A stretch of DNA of 64,000 nucleotides. It comes from Sporomusaceae bacterium FL31 (lineage in GTDB: Bacteria > Bacillota > Negativicutes > DSM-1736 > Dendrosporobacteraceae). The position numbers and the translations under genes were made by a program. A model generated the notes under the pieces. The model was not told the DNA's origin and searched no databases. It saw only the letters and a program-made list of their open reading frames with translations. The stretch lies in contig BIFV01000021.1 of assembly GCA_003990955.1 (NCBI GenBank), positions 1 to 64,000 on the forward strand. Reading direction: 5' to 3'. Shown here piece after piece: positions 1 to 8,550 of the stretch. The number at the start of each line of letters is the position of its first letter. Position 1 is the stretch's first letter.

Positions 1-1269
1 TTCACTACTACCAATATTGCAACAGATCATAACCAGCTTACTATGGAATTAATGAAGAAAGTTGCATTAAGACATGATCTTGTATGCTTATTGCATGAGA
101 AACCATTTGCTGGTATTAATGGATCAGGTAAACACAATAACTGGTCGATGGGAACAGATGATGGAGTGAATCTATTAGAACCAGGTCATACTCCACATGA
201 CAATCAGCAATTCCTCGTATTCTTATCTGCGGTTATCAAAGCTGTCGACGAATACGCAGATTTATTAAGAGTATCAGCTGCAAACCCAGGAAATGATCAT
301 AGACTTGGTGCTAATGAGGCTCCTCCAGCTATCATTTCAATATTCCTTGGTGAACAGTTGCAAGATATCCTTGAACAGATCGAAAAAGGCGGAGCAACAA
401 GCTCTAAAACTGGCGGTCTAATGGAAATCGGTGTTAATACGCTTCCTGCTTTGCCTAAAGATGCAACTGACAGAAACAGAACTTCTCCTTTTGCATTTAC
501 TGGTAATAAGTTTGAATTTAGAATGGTTCCTTCTTCTGCATCCATTGCTGCACCAAACTACATCACAAATACAATCGTAGCTGAAGCACTAGATGAAATT
601 GCTACTCGCTTGGAAAAAGCTGCTGATGTCAATACTGAAGTAAATGCAATTCTTACTGAAATTGCAACTAAGCATAAGAAAGTAGTCTTCAACGGAAACG
701 GATACTCAGATGAATGGGTCGCTGAAGCTGAAAAGAGAGGCCTTCCAAACATCAAGACTACTGTAGAAGCAATCAAAGCTTTAGTAGCTGAGAAAAACTT
801 AGCAGTTATGGAAAAACATGGTGTATTAAGCAGAGTCGAGATGGAATCACGTTATGAAATAGAACTTGAGAACTATATCAAGACTATTAACATCGAAGCT
901 TTAACAATGATCGAGATGGCTAAGCGAGAAATTCTTCCTGCTGTTATTAATTTTGCTACCAACTTGGCTACTTCAATCAATGAAATCAAAGCTACAGGCA
1001 TCGAAGTTGACGTTACTGCTCAAACTGAGTTATTAACTGAGGTATCATCCTTAGCTGCTGCTTTAAAGAAAAATACTGCTGTTCTTGAAGCAGCTGTAGA
1101 AAAAGCTTCAAATGCTCATGGAGATACTTTTGAACAAGCTTCCTTGTTCAGGTTTGATGTATTCGAAAAAATGGGCACTCTAAGAGGTGTTGCTGATACA
1201 CTTGAAACTCTCGTAGAAAAAGATGTATGGCCAATGCCAACTTATGGTGATCTATTATTTAATGTATAA
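1..1269 (+). CDS. glnN: Glutamine synthetase type III, C-terminal part (5' end outside window)
   Basis: Makes glutamine from glutamate, ammonia and ATP in the cytoplasm. The frame is open from base 1, so about 422 C-terminal residues are seen; the family is about 700 residues. Visible GSIII signatures are the KPFAGINGSGKHNNWS stretch (ATP/glutamate site) and RLGANEAPPAIISIFLG further on. The C-terminal half is the long helical extension typical of type III enzymes (repeated Glu/Lys/Ala helices ending in PMPTYGDLLFNV). Two hairpins follow the stop. GSIII is common in Bacteroidetes and anaerobic Firmicutes. The N-terminus and any regulation lie outside the window. Confidence 0.93.
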   Translation, partial: FTTTNIATDHNQLTMELMKKVALRHDLVCLLHEKPFAGINGSGKHNNWSMGTDDGVNLLEPGHTPHDNQQFLVFLSAVIKAVDEYADLLRVSAANPGNDHRLGANEAPPAIISIFLGEQLQDILEQIEKGGATSSKTGGLMEIGVNTLPALPKDATDRNRTSPFAFTGNKFEFRMVPSSASIAAPNYITNTIVAEALDEIATRLEKAADVNTEVNAILTEIATKHKKVVFNGNGYSDEWVAEAEKRGLPNIKTTVEAIKALVAEKNLAVMEKHGVLSRVEMESRYEIELENYIKTINIEALTMIEMAKREILPAVINFATNLATSINEIKATGIEVDVTAQTELLTEVSSLAAALKKNTAVLEAAVEKASNAHGDTFEQASLFRFDVFEKMGTLRGVADTLETLVEKDVWPMPTYGDLLFNV

Positions 1270-1280
1270 TATGTAAGATT

Positions 1281-1315
1281 AAGAGTCTGGCTTGAAAAGC
1301 CAGACTCTTGTTTAT
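1281..1315 (+). terminator. Rho-independent terminator of glnN
   Basis: The arms AGAGTCTGGCTT and AGCCAGACTCT enclose a GAAA-type loop and are followed by TGTTT. It lies 12 bases after the glnN stop. Confidence 0.8.
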
Positions 1316-1347
1316 CTTGCAGTAAAGTTTAGGTATCTAATAAATTT

Positions 1348-1377
1348 AAAACACCCGTCTAGCGGGTGTTTTGTTTT
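1348..1377. terminator. Bidirectional terminator between convergent glnN and tpx
   Basis: The hairpin AAAACACCCG / CGGGTGTTTT has A-runs on one side and T-runs on the other, so it can terminate glnN on plus and tpx on minus. Confidence 0.75.
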
Positions 1378-1389
1378 ATCACTTGTATT

Positions 1390-1902
1390 TTACAAAAGCT
1401 TCTTTGCAATTTCTAAAATTTTATCATAATTTGGCTGATCTTCAATGTTAGCTACATATTCAACATATTGAACAATGTCATTGCGGTCAATAACAAGGGC
1501 TCCCCGTGCTAGCAGGCGCAGTTCTTCGATAACAAAGCCATATTTTAGGCCAAAATCTAAATCTTTATGGTCGGATAAAGTTTTAACGTTCGTAATATCT
1601 TTAGCGGCACAATATTTTTGTAGGGCAAAGGGCAGATCTACACTAATTGATAGTATTACCATGTCTGTAAATTGAGCCGCTTCGTGATTAAAACGACTGG
1701 TTTGAATATCACAAACAGGTGTATCTATTGAAGGTACGACACTAATAACCCGAACTTTACCTTTGGTATCAGCAAGCGATAGTGCTGTTAAATCTGGCTG
1801 TAATACCGTAAAATTAGGTGCCTCATCGTTTATTTTGATTTCTTTACCAAGTAGTGTTAATGGTTTTCCGCGTAATTTTGTTATCCCGGTACGTTTTTCC
1901 AT
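1390..1902 (-). CDS. tpx: Thiol peroxidase (Tpx, atypical 2-Cys peroxiredoxin)
   Basis: Reduces H2O2 and alkyl hydroperoxides using thioredoxin. The 170-residue product has the usual Tpx length. The peroxidatic Cys64 lies in SIDTPVCDIQTSRFN and the resolving Cys98 in LQKYCAAKD, the spacing expected for Tpx. An in-frame start lies 10 codons upstream, but the ATG at 1902 is chosen because GAGGAGG precedes it at normal spacing. It is divergent from the rubrerythrin-like gene at 2164, another oxygen-defence protein, which suggests a small peroxide-protection cluster. Confidence 0.93.
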   Translation of the reverse strand: MEKRTGITKLRGKPLTLLGKEIKINDEAPNFTVLQPDLTALSLADTKGKVRVISVVPSIDTPVCDIQTSRFNHEAAQFTDMVILSISVDLPFALQKYCAAKDITNVKTLSDHKDLDFGLKYGFVIEELRLLARGALVIDRNDIVQYVEYVANIEDQPNYDKILEIAKKLL

Positions 1903-2113
1903 AAATACAGCCTCCTCGAAAATTGACTTCAATCATGTTATCGGGTATTTGTTTGTCAGTCTTAAATCATTAAATTCTCGTTTAGTAACATAACATAATA
2001 ATTATGTCGTTGCGAGTTCAAAAAAATTTCATAAAAAAACATTTCTATAATATAGTATATTTAAAAGACTAACTTTCTTTTGCGGTTACTATTTAGATAA
2101 AAGGATTTGAAAA

Positions 2114-2149
2114 AATAATGACGAATTTAATAAAAAAATAGTCATTATT
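2114..2149 (+). promoter_or_regulatory. Inverted repeat in the leader of the rubrerythrin-like gene
   Basis: The exact 9-bp arms AATAATGAC (2114-2122) and GTCATTATT (2141-2149) flank an 18-base AT-rich loop and abut the Shine-Dalgarno AAGGAGG. It could be an operator or an RNA hairpin that hides the ribosome site. It does not match a PerR box that I can recognise. Confidence 0.4.
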
Positions 2150-2163
2150 AAGGAGGATCCATT

Positions 2164-2661
2164 ATGGAGGAAAGAATCTTTAGTGATTTAGAAGGTCTGC
2201 GTATTGCGATTGAAATTGAAGCACGTGGTCAGTTGTTTTATCAACAAGCTTATGAGAAAGCCCAAAAAGATGAACACAAAGAAACTTTTCTTCTGCTAAA
2301 GAATGAGGAAATCCATCATCAGGAAAAGTTTGTTAAAATCTTTAATAAAATTAATGCAGATAAGAAGGCTGTAAGTGCTGAGTATGCCTTTGATCCTGAA
2401 ACATCAAGATACTTAACAGTGTTGGCAGAAGAGCATATTTTCCCTAAACAGAGCGCAATTCCAGCAAAGCTTGATGAACTTACTTCAATAGATGCTATTC
2501 TAAGGATGGCTATCCAGGCAGAAAAAGACTCCATCTTATTTTATGATGAATTAGCCAATAAAGCTAAATTCGAGGATGCAAAGCGGATTTTTGCTGGTTT
2601 GAAATCTGAAGAGCAAACTCATGTTGTTAAATTGCGAGAAATGCTGGAGGGGTGGGCTTAA
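2164..2661 (+). CDS. Rubrerythrin-like ferritin-fold diiron protein
   Basis: A 165-residue four-helix protein with two E...ExxH half-sites (LKNEEIHHQEKF near residue 48, and LKSEEQTHVVKL near the C-terminus) plus Glu residues in helices 1 and 3 (EIEARGQLFY, IQAEKDSILFYDELA). These are the iron ligands of the rubrerythrin/ferritin-like family. No C-terminal rubredoxin domain is present. Such proteins reduce peroxide in anaerobes, usually with an external electron donor. AAGGAGG precedes the ATG. A glutaredoxin-like gene follows within about 40 bases and could be a redox partner; that link is inferred from position only. Confidence 0.82.
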   Translation: MEERIFSDLEGLRIAIEIEARGQLFYQQAYEKAQKDEHKETFLLLKNEEIHHQEKFVKIFNKINADKKAVSAEYAFDPETSRYLTVLAEEHIFPKQSAIPAKLDELTSIDAILRMAIQAEKDSILFYDELANKAKFEDAKRIFAGLKSEEQTHVVKLREMLEGWA

Positions 2662-2701
2662 GGAACAGTCGGAATACATAATGCATTAGGTGGTGTGCAA
2701 A

Positions 2702-2968
2702 TTGGAATCTAAGCTAACCTTATATAATAACGAATTTTGTATGGAATGTCGTGTGGTTAGAGAGAAACTCGCCGAATTGCAACTATCTTATTATTGTATT
2801 AATGTTGATTCAATTAAGCATAACCGTCACGAAGTTTTTAAGCTTACCGGCCAATATCTAGTGCCAGTTTTGGTTGATGGTGACAGAGTATTGACAGCCA
2901 GTGATAATATCTTGGAATATCTAGTTGTTCATTACGGGAAAGAAGTCATTAGACCAATGAAATACTAA
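2702..2968 (+). CDS. Glutaredoxin / GST N-terminal-like small redox protein
   Basis: A thioredoxin-fold protein of about 88 residues. Its N-terminal CMEC is a CxxC active site after the first beta strand (KLTLYNNEFCMECRVVRE), and LVPVLVDGD holds the cis-Pro characteristic of glutaredoxins. The C-terminal DNILEYLVVHYG helix also resembles the glutathione-transferase N domain. GTG at 2690 is possible, but TTG at 2702 is preferred because AGGTGGT lies about 8 bases before it. It probably exchanges disulfides; the substrate is unknown. Confidence 0.7.
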   Translation: MESKLTLYNNEFCMECRVVREKLAELQLSYYCINVDSIKHNRHEVFKLTGQYLVPVLVDGDRVLTASDNILEYLVVHYGKEVIRPMKY

Positions 2969-3030
2969 ACAACTTCCAAAGCTATATAACCCGCATACTA
3001 TATAAAGAGAGTATGTTGGGGGTGGTTTAC

Positions 3031-3198
3031 TTGACTGAGAAAGATTCACGGTCACAATGTCAAATTCAGAAACCGATTAAAGTAATCTGTCCTTTTTGCG
3101 AAAGCATCATTAGCATTCCAATGCACAAAGCGGTAAATGGAGAAAGTATTGAATGTGATGTATGTAAAAGGACCTTTATATTTAGGAAAGATGACTAA
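3031..3198 (+). CDS. Small zinc-ribbon protein
   Basis: A protein of about 55 residues with CPFC and CDVC pairs 27 residues apart, a classic four-Cys zinc knuckle, followed by a beta-type TFIFRK end. TTG at 3031 has the strong upstream GGGGGTGGT; ATG at 3013 would add six residues without a good ribosome site. The function is unknown; similar stubs resemble MJ0042-type zinc fingers. Confidence 0.55.
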   Translation: MTEKDSRSQCQIQKPIKVICPFCESIISIPMHKAVNGESIECDVCKRTFIFRKDD

Positions 3199-3282
3199 AA
3201 CATAGATTCTGTTCTTCTTTAAGCAGGATAATATGCACTGATTTCATAGCAAATCGATTATTAATCCAATTGTGACTTTTTT

Positions 3283-3308
3283 AAAAAGCGTCAGCTGGCG
3301 CTTTTTTT
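3283..3308 (+). terminator. Rho-independent terminator
   Basis: AAAAAGCGtcagctggCGCTTTTTTT ends the rubrerythrin-like/glutaredoxin/zinc-ribbon group. Confidence 0.75.
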
Positions 3309-3471
3309 GTTATTAGTCCTTGAGACAAGCCGCTTCCTAGAAATAGAGAAGCGAAGTATTTGTTAACAATGACTTTTCTGTTGTAGTATAAATTATTGCA
3401 GGAATATTGAACAATTTTGTCCAATATTAAGTACTGGGCAAAACATTTATGATATTGGGAGGAAGCTGTGT

Positions 3472-4143
3472 ATGGACGTTAAACGAGATTTATTAGATAA
3501 AGGTGCTATCTTACAACGGGATAAGGAATCATATGCGATTGCTCCCCATATACCTGGCGGTATTATTTTTGATACTAATGTATTGCGCAAGATAGCTGAT
3601 GTGGCCGACAAATATGGTGCTAAAGCATTAAAACTTACTTCTGCTCAGCGTATTGCTATTGTAGGGATTCAAGAAGACCAGCTTGACTCTATCTGGCAGG
3701 AATTAGATATGAATAAGGGAAGTGCAGTAGGATTATGTGTAAGAAGTATCCGGATATGTCCTGCTACTGCTTTTTGTAAAAGAGCTCAGCAAGATTCGGT
3801 GACTTTAGGGCTTGAACTGGACAAGGTTTATCATGGTATGGCACTGCCTTCCAAGTTTAAAATGGCTGTTTGCGGCTGTCCTAACTCCTGTACGGAGCCC
3901 GCCGTTAAGGATTTAGGGATTATGGGCACTCCCAAAGGTTATACAATTATGATTGGCGGCAATGCTGGTGTCAAGCCGCGCTTAGGGAATATCTTATTAC
4001 AAAATGTACCGCAACAAGATGTTATGCCGATCGTGAAAAAGATTGTCGGTTATTATAAAGAAAATGCGCGTAATTACGAGCGGTTAGGAATGATGATTGA
4101 CCGTATTGGATTCGAGCAAGTAAAAGAAGAAATTCTGCAATAA
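3472..4143 (+). CDS. Small sirohaem/[4Fe-4S] nitrite-sulfite reductase-like protein
   Basis: A 223-residue single-module member of the nitrite/sulfite reductase family. The N-terminal half has the ferredoxin-like part (GAKALKLTSAQRIAIVGI). The cluster- and sirohaem-binding cysteines follow in CPATAFCKRAQQD (near residues 101-107) and CGCPNSCTEPAVKD (near 138-143). The full enzyme is a duplicated protein of over 500 residues, so this is the small form found in anaerobes, sometimes called low-molecular-weight sulfite reductase. GGGAGGAAG lies 10 bases before the ATG. Whether the physiological substrate is sulfite or nitrite cannot be read from the sequence. Confidence 0.82.
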   Translation: MDVKRDLLDKGAILQRDKESYAIAPHIPGGIIFDTNVLRKIADVADKYGAKALKLTSAQRIAIVGIQEDQLDSIWQELDMNKGSAVGLCVRSIRICPATAFCKRAQQDSVTLGLELDKVYHGMALPSKFKMAVCGCPNSCTEPAVKDLGIMGTPKGYTIMIGGNAGVKPRLGNILLQNVPQQDVMPIVKKIVGYYKENARNYERLGMMIDRIGFEQVKEEILQ

Positions 4144-4181
4144 TAAAGAACGCCTGGGGTAGCCCAGGCGTTCTTTATTAT
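4142..4181. terminator. Bidirectional terminator after the sirohaem protein
   Basis: A 17-bp stem with GAACGCCTGGG / CCCAGGCGTTC at its core, with A-runs before and T-runs after. Confidence 0.85.
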
Positions 4182-4316
4182 TGCATTTAGGACGTCTCCG
4201 GTTTTATCTGACGGTATGAACTGTTTCAATTTTTTGCATATATCTGGAATTATTGAGTTTTTTAGTTTATACTGAAAATATAGTGTACTGATTTGCTTTG
4301 GAGAGGAGCGTTCACC

Positions 4317-5540
4317 ATGGAAAAAACTTGGATAATGAATGAAATTGAGCAAATTGCTCAATTTGGCAAAGATAAAAGAGGAATCACCAGATTGGCTTTT
4401 AGTCCAGCCGATTACGCTGCTCGGGAGTATGTCATTAACCTGATGCGCGAAAATGGGATGAGCGTACGCACGGACGAAATTGGCAATATTATTGGTCGTA
4501 TTGAGGGAACACAGCCTCAAGCACCGGCAGTAATCACAGGTTCTCACTTAGATACGGTTCCAGAGGGTGGAAAGTTCGACGGGATTGTTGGCATAGTAGG
4601 AGGCATTGCAGCTCTAAAGGCGTTGGCAGTTCGTGGACCGCTTACTCACCCATTGGAGTTAATTGTTTTCGCTGGAGAAGAATCCAGCCGATTTGGGGTA
4701 GCAACAATTGGGAGTCGGGTCATGGCGGGAGTAACCAACGCGCATGCTCTGGCTAAGTTGAAAGATCAGGATGGATTGGCACTTACCCAGTTGCTCAAGG
4801 ATCAAGGGTTAGATATTCAAAATATTATTAAGGCGACACGCGGCAAACAGGACGTTAAGGCTTTTATTGAATTACATATCGAGCAGGGAACAGGGTTAGA
4901 AAAAGAGGGTAAGAACATTGGTATCATCGAAGCCATCGCGGCACCGGCCAGATGCAAAATTGTTGTAGAAGGGGTAGCTGCTCATTCCGGAACAACTCCA
5001 ATGGAAGAACGCCAAGATGCTCTTGTCAGTGCAGCGATGATTATCTTGGCAGTTAATGAAATTGCCTTGGAACAATCTGAACGTGGCATTGTAGGTACGG
5101 TTGGCTCTATGAAGGTGTATCCTGGAGCCATGAATGTAATTCCTGGATTAGTCGAAATGTGGGTCGATATTCGCGGTGTTGATCATCAAAGTATTGTCGA
5201 ATGTGTTCAAGAAATCAAGGATGCGATTAGTGAAATCACTGAACGTCAAAATACAGGTGTATCGATAGAAATGCTATCATCAGAACGACCAGCACAAATG
5301 GATGCAGATATTATTAATCTCATTAGTGATATTTGCCGACAACAAGGTATTCAATATCAGCGAATGAATAGTGGGGCTGGCCATGATGCTATGAATATGG
5401 CTCGTATTGCAAAAGCGGGGATGATTGTTATTCCTTGTCGAGCAGGTATTAGTCATAATCCAGACGAATATGCCAGTCCGGAAGATATTCAACGCGGGGT
5501 AGAGGTACTAACTGAGACTTTGTTCCGGCTAGCAAAATAA
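4317..5540 (+). CDS. M20-family N-carbamoyl-L-amino-acid / allantoate amidohydrolase
   Basis: A 407-residue dinuclear metallohydrolase of the HyuC/AmaB/AllC group. Metal ligands are visible: H and D in GSHLDTVPEGGKFDG, EE in FAGEESSRFG, H in ELHIEQGTGLE, and the C-terminal H of ISHNPDEYAS. The dimerisation-domain residues AHSGTTPMEERQDAL and SGAGHDAMNMA are typical of carbamoylase and allantoate enzymes. An upstream ATG at 4293 exists, but GGAGAGGAG fits the ATG at 4317. It releases ammonia from N-carbamoyl amino acids or ureides. The exact substrate is not resolvable; no hydantoinase lies nearby. Confidence 0.87.
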   Translation: MEKTWIMNEIEQIAQFGKDKRGITRLAFSPADYAAREYVINLMRENGMSVRTDEIGNIIGRIEGTQPQAPAVITGSHLDTVPEGGKFDGIVGIVGGIAALKALAVRGPLTHPLELIVFAGEESSRFGVATIGSRVMAGVTNAHALAKLKDQDGLALTQLLKDQGLDIQNIIKATRGKQDVKAFIELHIEQGTGLEKEGKNIGIIEAIAAPARCKIVVEGVAAHSGTTPMEERQDALVSAAMIILAVNEIALEQSERGIVGTVGSMKVYPGAMNVIPGLVEMWVDIRGVDHQSIVECVQEIKDAISEITERQNTGVSIEMLSSERPAQMDADIINLISDICRQQGIQYQRMNSGAGHDAMNMARIAKAGMIVIPCRAGISHNPDEYASPEDIQRGVEVLTETLFRLAK

Positions 5541-5653
5541 GGATTAATGTACTTATGTGCCCTTTCACGGCTCATCTGCAAAAAATTACCGCAACACATT
5601 ATGTAAACTTTGTGGTACAATGGGATATGAGCTTTGTGGAAGGAGCGATATAA

Positions 5654-6382
5654 ATGAGAAAGTTTGCAGCGATCACAATGACTGCTGTGGTTATCAATCT
5701 GTTTTCACCCCTCATCCCGCAAGCGCATGCCGCGTTACTTGAGGACAAAGTCGCGGAAGCTATTGCCCAAAATGCCAGTGCTTTGCCGATCCAGGATTTG
5801 ATCAAAATTAAAACCGATCTTGAACAGGGTAATAATAAGGCTATTCTGGGGTCTTTAACCAAAGCAGCTCTGGCAAGAGTTCAGTCTGATAACCTAGTTA
5901 ATGTTGCCACAACTGATGATTTGGGTAAAGTTGCTCAAACCGTTATCCGTCAGCGTGTAGATCAAAATATAACAAAAACCCTTACTCCTTATCAAAAAGA
6001 GATCAATGCTCTTTCAATGTTGTTTAAAGGAAATGTGATTGCTCCGCAATCCAGTGTTGACAATAACACCTTGACAGGAGCTCCACAAAATTATAGCCGT
6101 GTTTTAAATATGACGGCTACTGCCTATGGGCCAGGCGTGCGTGATAATGGTAAATGGAACAATCTCACATACATGGGAGGCACGGTTCGCAAAGGCGTTG
6201 CTGCTGTTGATCCAAGTGTTATTCCTATGGGGTCTAGACTGTGGATTGAAGGTTATGGTGAGGCGATTGCCGAAGATCAAGGAAGTGCAATTAAAGGCAA
6301 TCGAATCGATTTAGCCTTTGATGACCGTCAACAAGCTTTAGACTATGGTATTCAGCCTACGAAAGTCTATGTGCTAAACTAA
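5654..6382 (+). CDS. Secreted 3D (Asp-Asp-Asp) domain protein, probable cell-wall hydrolase
   Basis: A 242-residue protein with a signal peptide (MRKFAAITMTAVVINLF, cleavage near AHA-ALL at about residue 26), a helical linker of about 110 residues, and a C-terminal 3D double-psi beta-barrel (TATAYGPGVRD, RKGVAAVDPSVIPMGS, then IDLAFDD). The 3D fold is shared with MltA/RlpA-type lytic transglycosylases; three conserved Asp residues give the name. It is paralogous to the wall protein at 49802, where the same domain is joined to a peptidoglycan-binding module. GGAAGGAGCG precedes the ATG. Confidence 0.85.
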   Translation: MRKFAAITMTAVVINLFSPLIPQAHAALLEDKVAEAIAQNASALPIQDLIKIKTDLEQGNNKAILGSLTKAALARVQSDNLVNVATTDDLGKVAQTVIRQRVDQNITKTLTPYQKEINALSMLFKGNVIAPQSSVDNNTLTGAPQNYSRVLNMTATAYGPGVRDNGKWNNLTYMGGTVRKGVAAVDPSVIPMGSRLWIEGYGEAIAEDQGSAIKGNRIDLAFDDRQQALDYGIQPTKVYVLN

Positions 6383-6393
6383 AATTATCTTGT

Positions 6394-6436
6394 AAGCTGT
6401 ATCCCTGGGCAATGCCTTAGTGATACAGCTTTTTTC
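6394..6436 (+). terminator. Rho-independent terminator
   Basis: AAGCTGTATC and GATACAGCTT form a stem followed by TTTTTC. Confidence 0.8.
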
Positions 6437-6531
6437 TTTCCTATCAGACAGGATTTGGCACCTATTAAGTTGTCAACAAGGAAATGCTGCAGGATTTGTA
6501 GAATAATAGCTGTACGTAGGAGGTAGATAAT

Positions 6532-7635
6532 TTGCTTAAAAAATTTTTGCTTGTATTTTTGGTGCTAGTAATGATTTCAGGAGTGGTTGCAGCCGCGACA
6601 GGTGACAATAAAAACCAGTCGGTACAATACGAAAAAGGTATTGTGCTTGCCGTTGGATCTTTGGACCCGACGATGCAAAAACAATACTTTATGGCTCAAG
6701 GAGAGCTGGTTACAATAAAAATAACCTCAGGACCAGAAAAAGATAAAATTGTTGAGTCGTTTAATTATTCAACAGGCCGATCACCCTACGAAATTAAAGT
6801 GAATCCTGGGGATAAGATCATTGTGGCGGTTACCAATGATTTAGGTAAGACTACATATCATGTTAGTGATTTTGATCGCTTTGACTATGTCTATGTGTTA
6901 TTAGGGCTTTTCGTTGCCGCTTTAGTAGTATTTGGCGGTATAGTAGGAATAAAATCGGTCATTGTTATCGCTGTATCAACGCTCATCATTTTCAAGTTTT
7001 TCATTGGTCAGGTACTTTCATCTCAGCTTAATTTAACTGTGTTAACCTTATTAGTCAGTGCAGTCATTGCAACATTTACTCAGGTGACAATCAGCGGCTG
7101 GAACTGTAAAAGCTTTGCCGCCATTATGGGTACAGTCGGCGGTGTCAGTGTTGCGGGAGTTTTATCAATTTTAGCTATAAAGATGATGCATTTGACCGGA
7201 CTTGATTCTGAAGAAGCAATGCTGTTAAAGGCTTCAGTATTATCCAATATTGATTTCCAAGGGGTCTTATTTGCCGGTATGGTGTTAGGTGCATTAGGTG
7301 CTGTTATGGATGTTACCATCTCGATTGCTTCGGCCTTATATGAGGTAAAAGCTGTTCGCCCTAACAGTACGTTTAAAGAACTGTTTGTAACCGGGATGAA
7401 TGTTGGCAGAGATATTATGGGCACGATGTCTAATACTTTGATTCTTGCTTATGCGGGAAGTTCACTGCCCCTCATGCTGCTCATTGTTTCACAGCAGCAA
7501 GTGTCAATGATGAAGATCCTTAATCTCAATCTCATTGTTACTGAGATTGCCCGGGCATTGACCGGTAGTATTGGTTTAATCTGTGCCATTCCGTTAACGG
7601 CATTCATCACCGCTATATTATTAAAAGACAAATAA
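6532..7635 (+). CDS. YibE/F-family polytopic membrane protein
   Basis: A 367-residue membrane protein with an N-terminal signal/anchor helix, an extracytoplasmic domain of about 100 residues, then about seven hydrophobic helices. GALGAVMDVTISIASALYEV and FVTGMNVGRDIMGTMSNTLILAYAGSSLP are hallmarks of the YibE/F family. The TTG start has AGGAGG 8 bases upstream. The biochemical role of the family is not established. It precedes the interrupted L,D-transpeptidase gene by 65 bases and may share its transcript. Confidence 0.83.
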   Translation: MLKKFLLVFLVLVMISGVVAAATGDNKNQSVQYEKGIVLAVGSLDPTMQKQYFMAQGELVTIKITSGPEKDKIVESFNYSTGRSPYEIKVNPGDKIIVAVTNDLGKTTYHVSDFDRFDYVYVLLGLFVAALVVFGGIVGIKSVIVIAVSTLIIFKFFIGQVLSSQLNLTVLTLLVSAVIATFTQVTISGWNCKSFAAIMGTVGGVSVAGVLSILAIKMMHLTGLDSEEAMLLKASVLSNIDFQGVLFAGMVLGALGAVMDVTISIASALYEVKAVRPNSTFKELFVTGMNVGRDIMGTMSNTLILAYAGSSLPLMLLIVSQQQVSMMKILNLNLIVTEIARALTGSIGLICAIPLTAFITAILLKDK

Positions 7636-7700
7636 ATTAGAAATACCTTTCTTCTTTCGTTCATATAATTTCTTATGATTTATTGAACGGAGGGAGTTAG

Positions 7701-8084
7701 GTGATCAATTTACTATCAGTCACGCTAAAACGCGGCCGGATTCTGTTTAGTGTTGCGATATTCGTAATCATGAGTTTGTTTTTTGGCCTTATTGGTTTTG
7801 AATATATGGACGAGCGAGAGTTGGCAGCAATCGATAATCAGCCTACTACCAGGCCAGCTGGAGCCCTTAACATTGTTATCAATGTTGCTAAACGTAATCT
7901 CGAGGTTTATAATGATGCCCAACTCTATAAGACCTATCGTATCGCGGTAGGCAAAAGTGAAACACCTACTCCGATTGGGGAATGGAATGTAGTCTGGAAG
8001 GACTATAACTGGGGTACAGGCTTTGGTACCCGTTGGATGGGATTAAATGTTCCATGGGGAGTGTTCAGAATGGACTACAGATAA
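7701..8084 (+). pseudogene. L,D-transpeptidase (YkuD) gene, 5' half cut by prophage
   Basis: GTG start with GGAGGGAG upstream. The product begins with a membrane anchor (residues 10-32) and the first half of the YkuD fold (LNIVINVAKRNLEVYNDAQL, GKSETPTPIGEW, WMGLNVPW). Genuine host coding ends at Trp119 (8057); the last nine codons to 8084 are phage DNA. The catalytic HGT...SHGCIRM half lies beyond the prophage at 49239. The intact enzyme would cross-link peptidoglycan stems (3-3 links). The lysogen should therefore lack this enzyme unless excision occurs. Confidence 0.9.
8055..8059. other. attL core (TGGGG)
   Basis: The host side reads AATGTTCCA and the phage side AGTGTTCAG. Only TGGGG is shared with attR, as expected for serine recombinases, which need just a 2-bp crossover inside a short core. 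The host codons at the site encode Pro-Trp-Gly. Confidence 0.8.
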
Positions 8085-8217
8085 CCACTACCGCACTTAT
8101 ACATAATATTGACAGAGATAGTAGGGTATGCTAAGGTATATCCAAAGGTAAATATTACAAAAATTTTCGTGGCCCTACGCTTCGCTTAATTCAAATCCCT
8201 GATTCCCCCATAGGCCC

Positions 8218-8239
8218 TGTCAAGTAAATCTCCTTGACA
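8218..8239. repeat. Inverted repeat TGTCAAG-N8-CTTGACA, copy 1
   Basis: Perfect 7-bp arms around TAAATCTC. The spacing is identical to copy 2, 199 bases away, so this is likely a protein-binding site. The right arm contains a consensus -35 hexamer (TTGACA), but no convincing -10 lies at the right distance. Confidence 0.6.
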
Positions 8240-8416
8240 TCCTTGGGAATGTCCTCAGATCGCGTACATTTTACCTATATTGTGACCTTGAGAGACCATG
8301 AGAACCTGCGAAGGCGCGCAAATGCTGCATTCTTAAGTTCCGATAATGTTATCTTATGGGAAGTTGAAGGTGTTATTAGGTGGATCTTGAGGATATCTGT
8401 CATTTCTTATGCAGTC

Positions 8417-8438
8417 TGTCAAGTAATTTCCCTTGACA
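8417..8438. repeat. Inverted repeat TGTCAAG-N8-CTTGACA, copy 2
   Basis: Same 7-bp arms around TAATTTCC; the spacer shares TAA and several more positions with copy 1. It lies 112 bases before the membrane-protein gene at 8551. Confidence 0.6.
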
Positions 8439-8550
8439 CTTTAATTCTCTTTGTGAAGTATATCTGTGTTTATTTACGAGCTGGTCTTAGGATCTAGTCC
8501 TAAGGTTACCCGAAGATCATCCTAAGAATAACACTGGAGGAATGTAACTT

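Larger units (their letters stand above)
8085..8550. other. Left-end prophage region without a supported gene
   Basis: About 460 bases between attL and the first phage gene. I see no open frame with a convincing ribosome site; the 87-codon TTG-start frame at 8234-8497 has none. It holds two copies of an imperfectly conserved 22-bp inverted repeat, listed separately. Its position beside the attachment site suggests regulatory or recombination sites. Confidence 0.6.

Noticed and set aside
5557..5742. 61-codon frame before the 3D-domain gene
   Set aside because: It overlaps the real gene's ribosome site and signal peptide in another frame and has no site of its own.
8234..8497. 87-codon frame beside attL
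   Set aside because: TTG start without a ribosome site, overlaps the inverted-repeat elements, and the product resembles no protein pattern.
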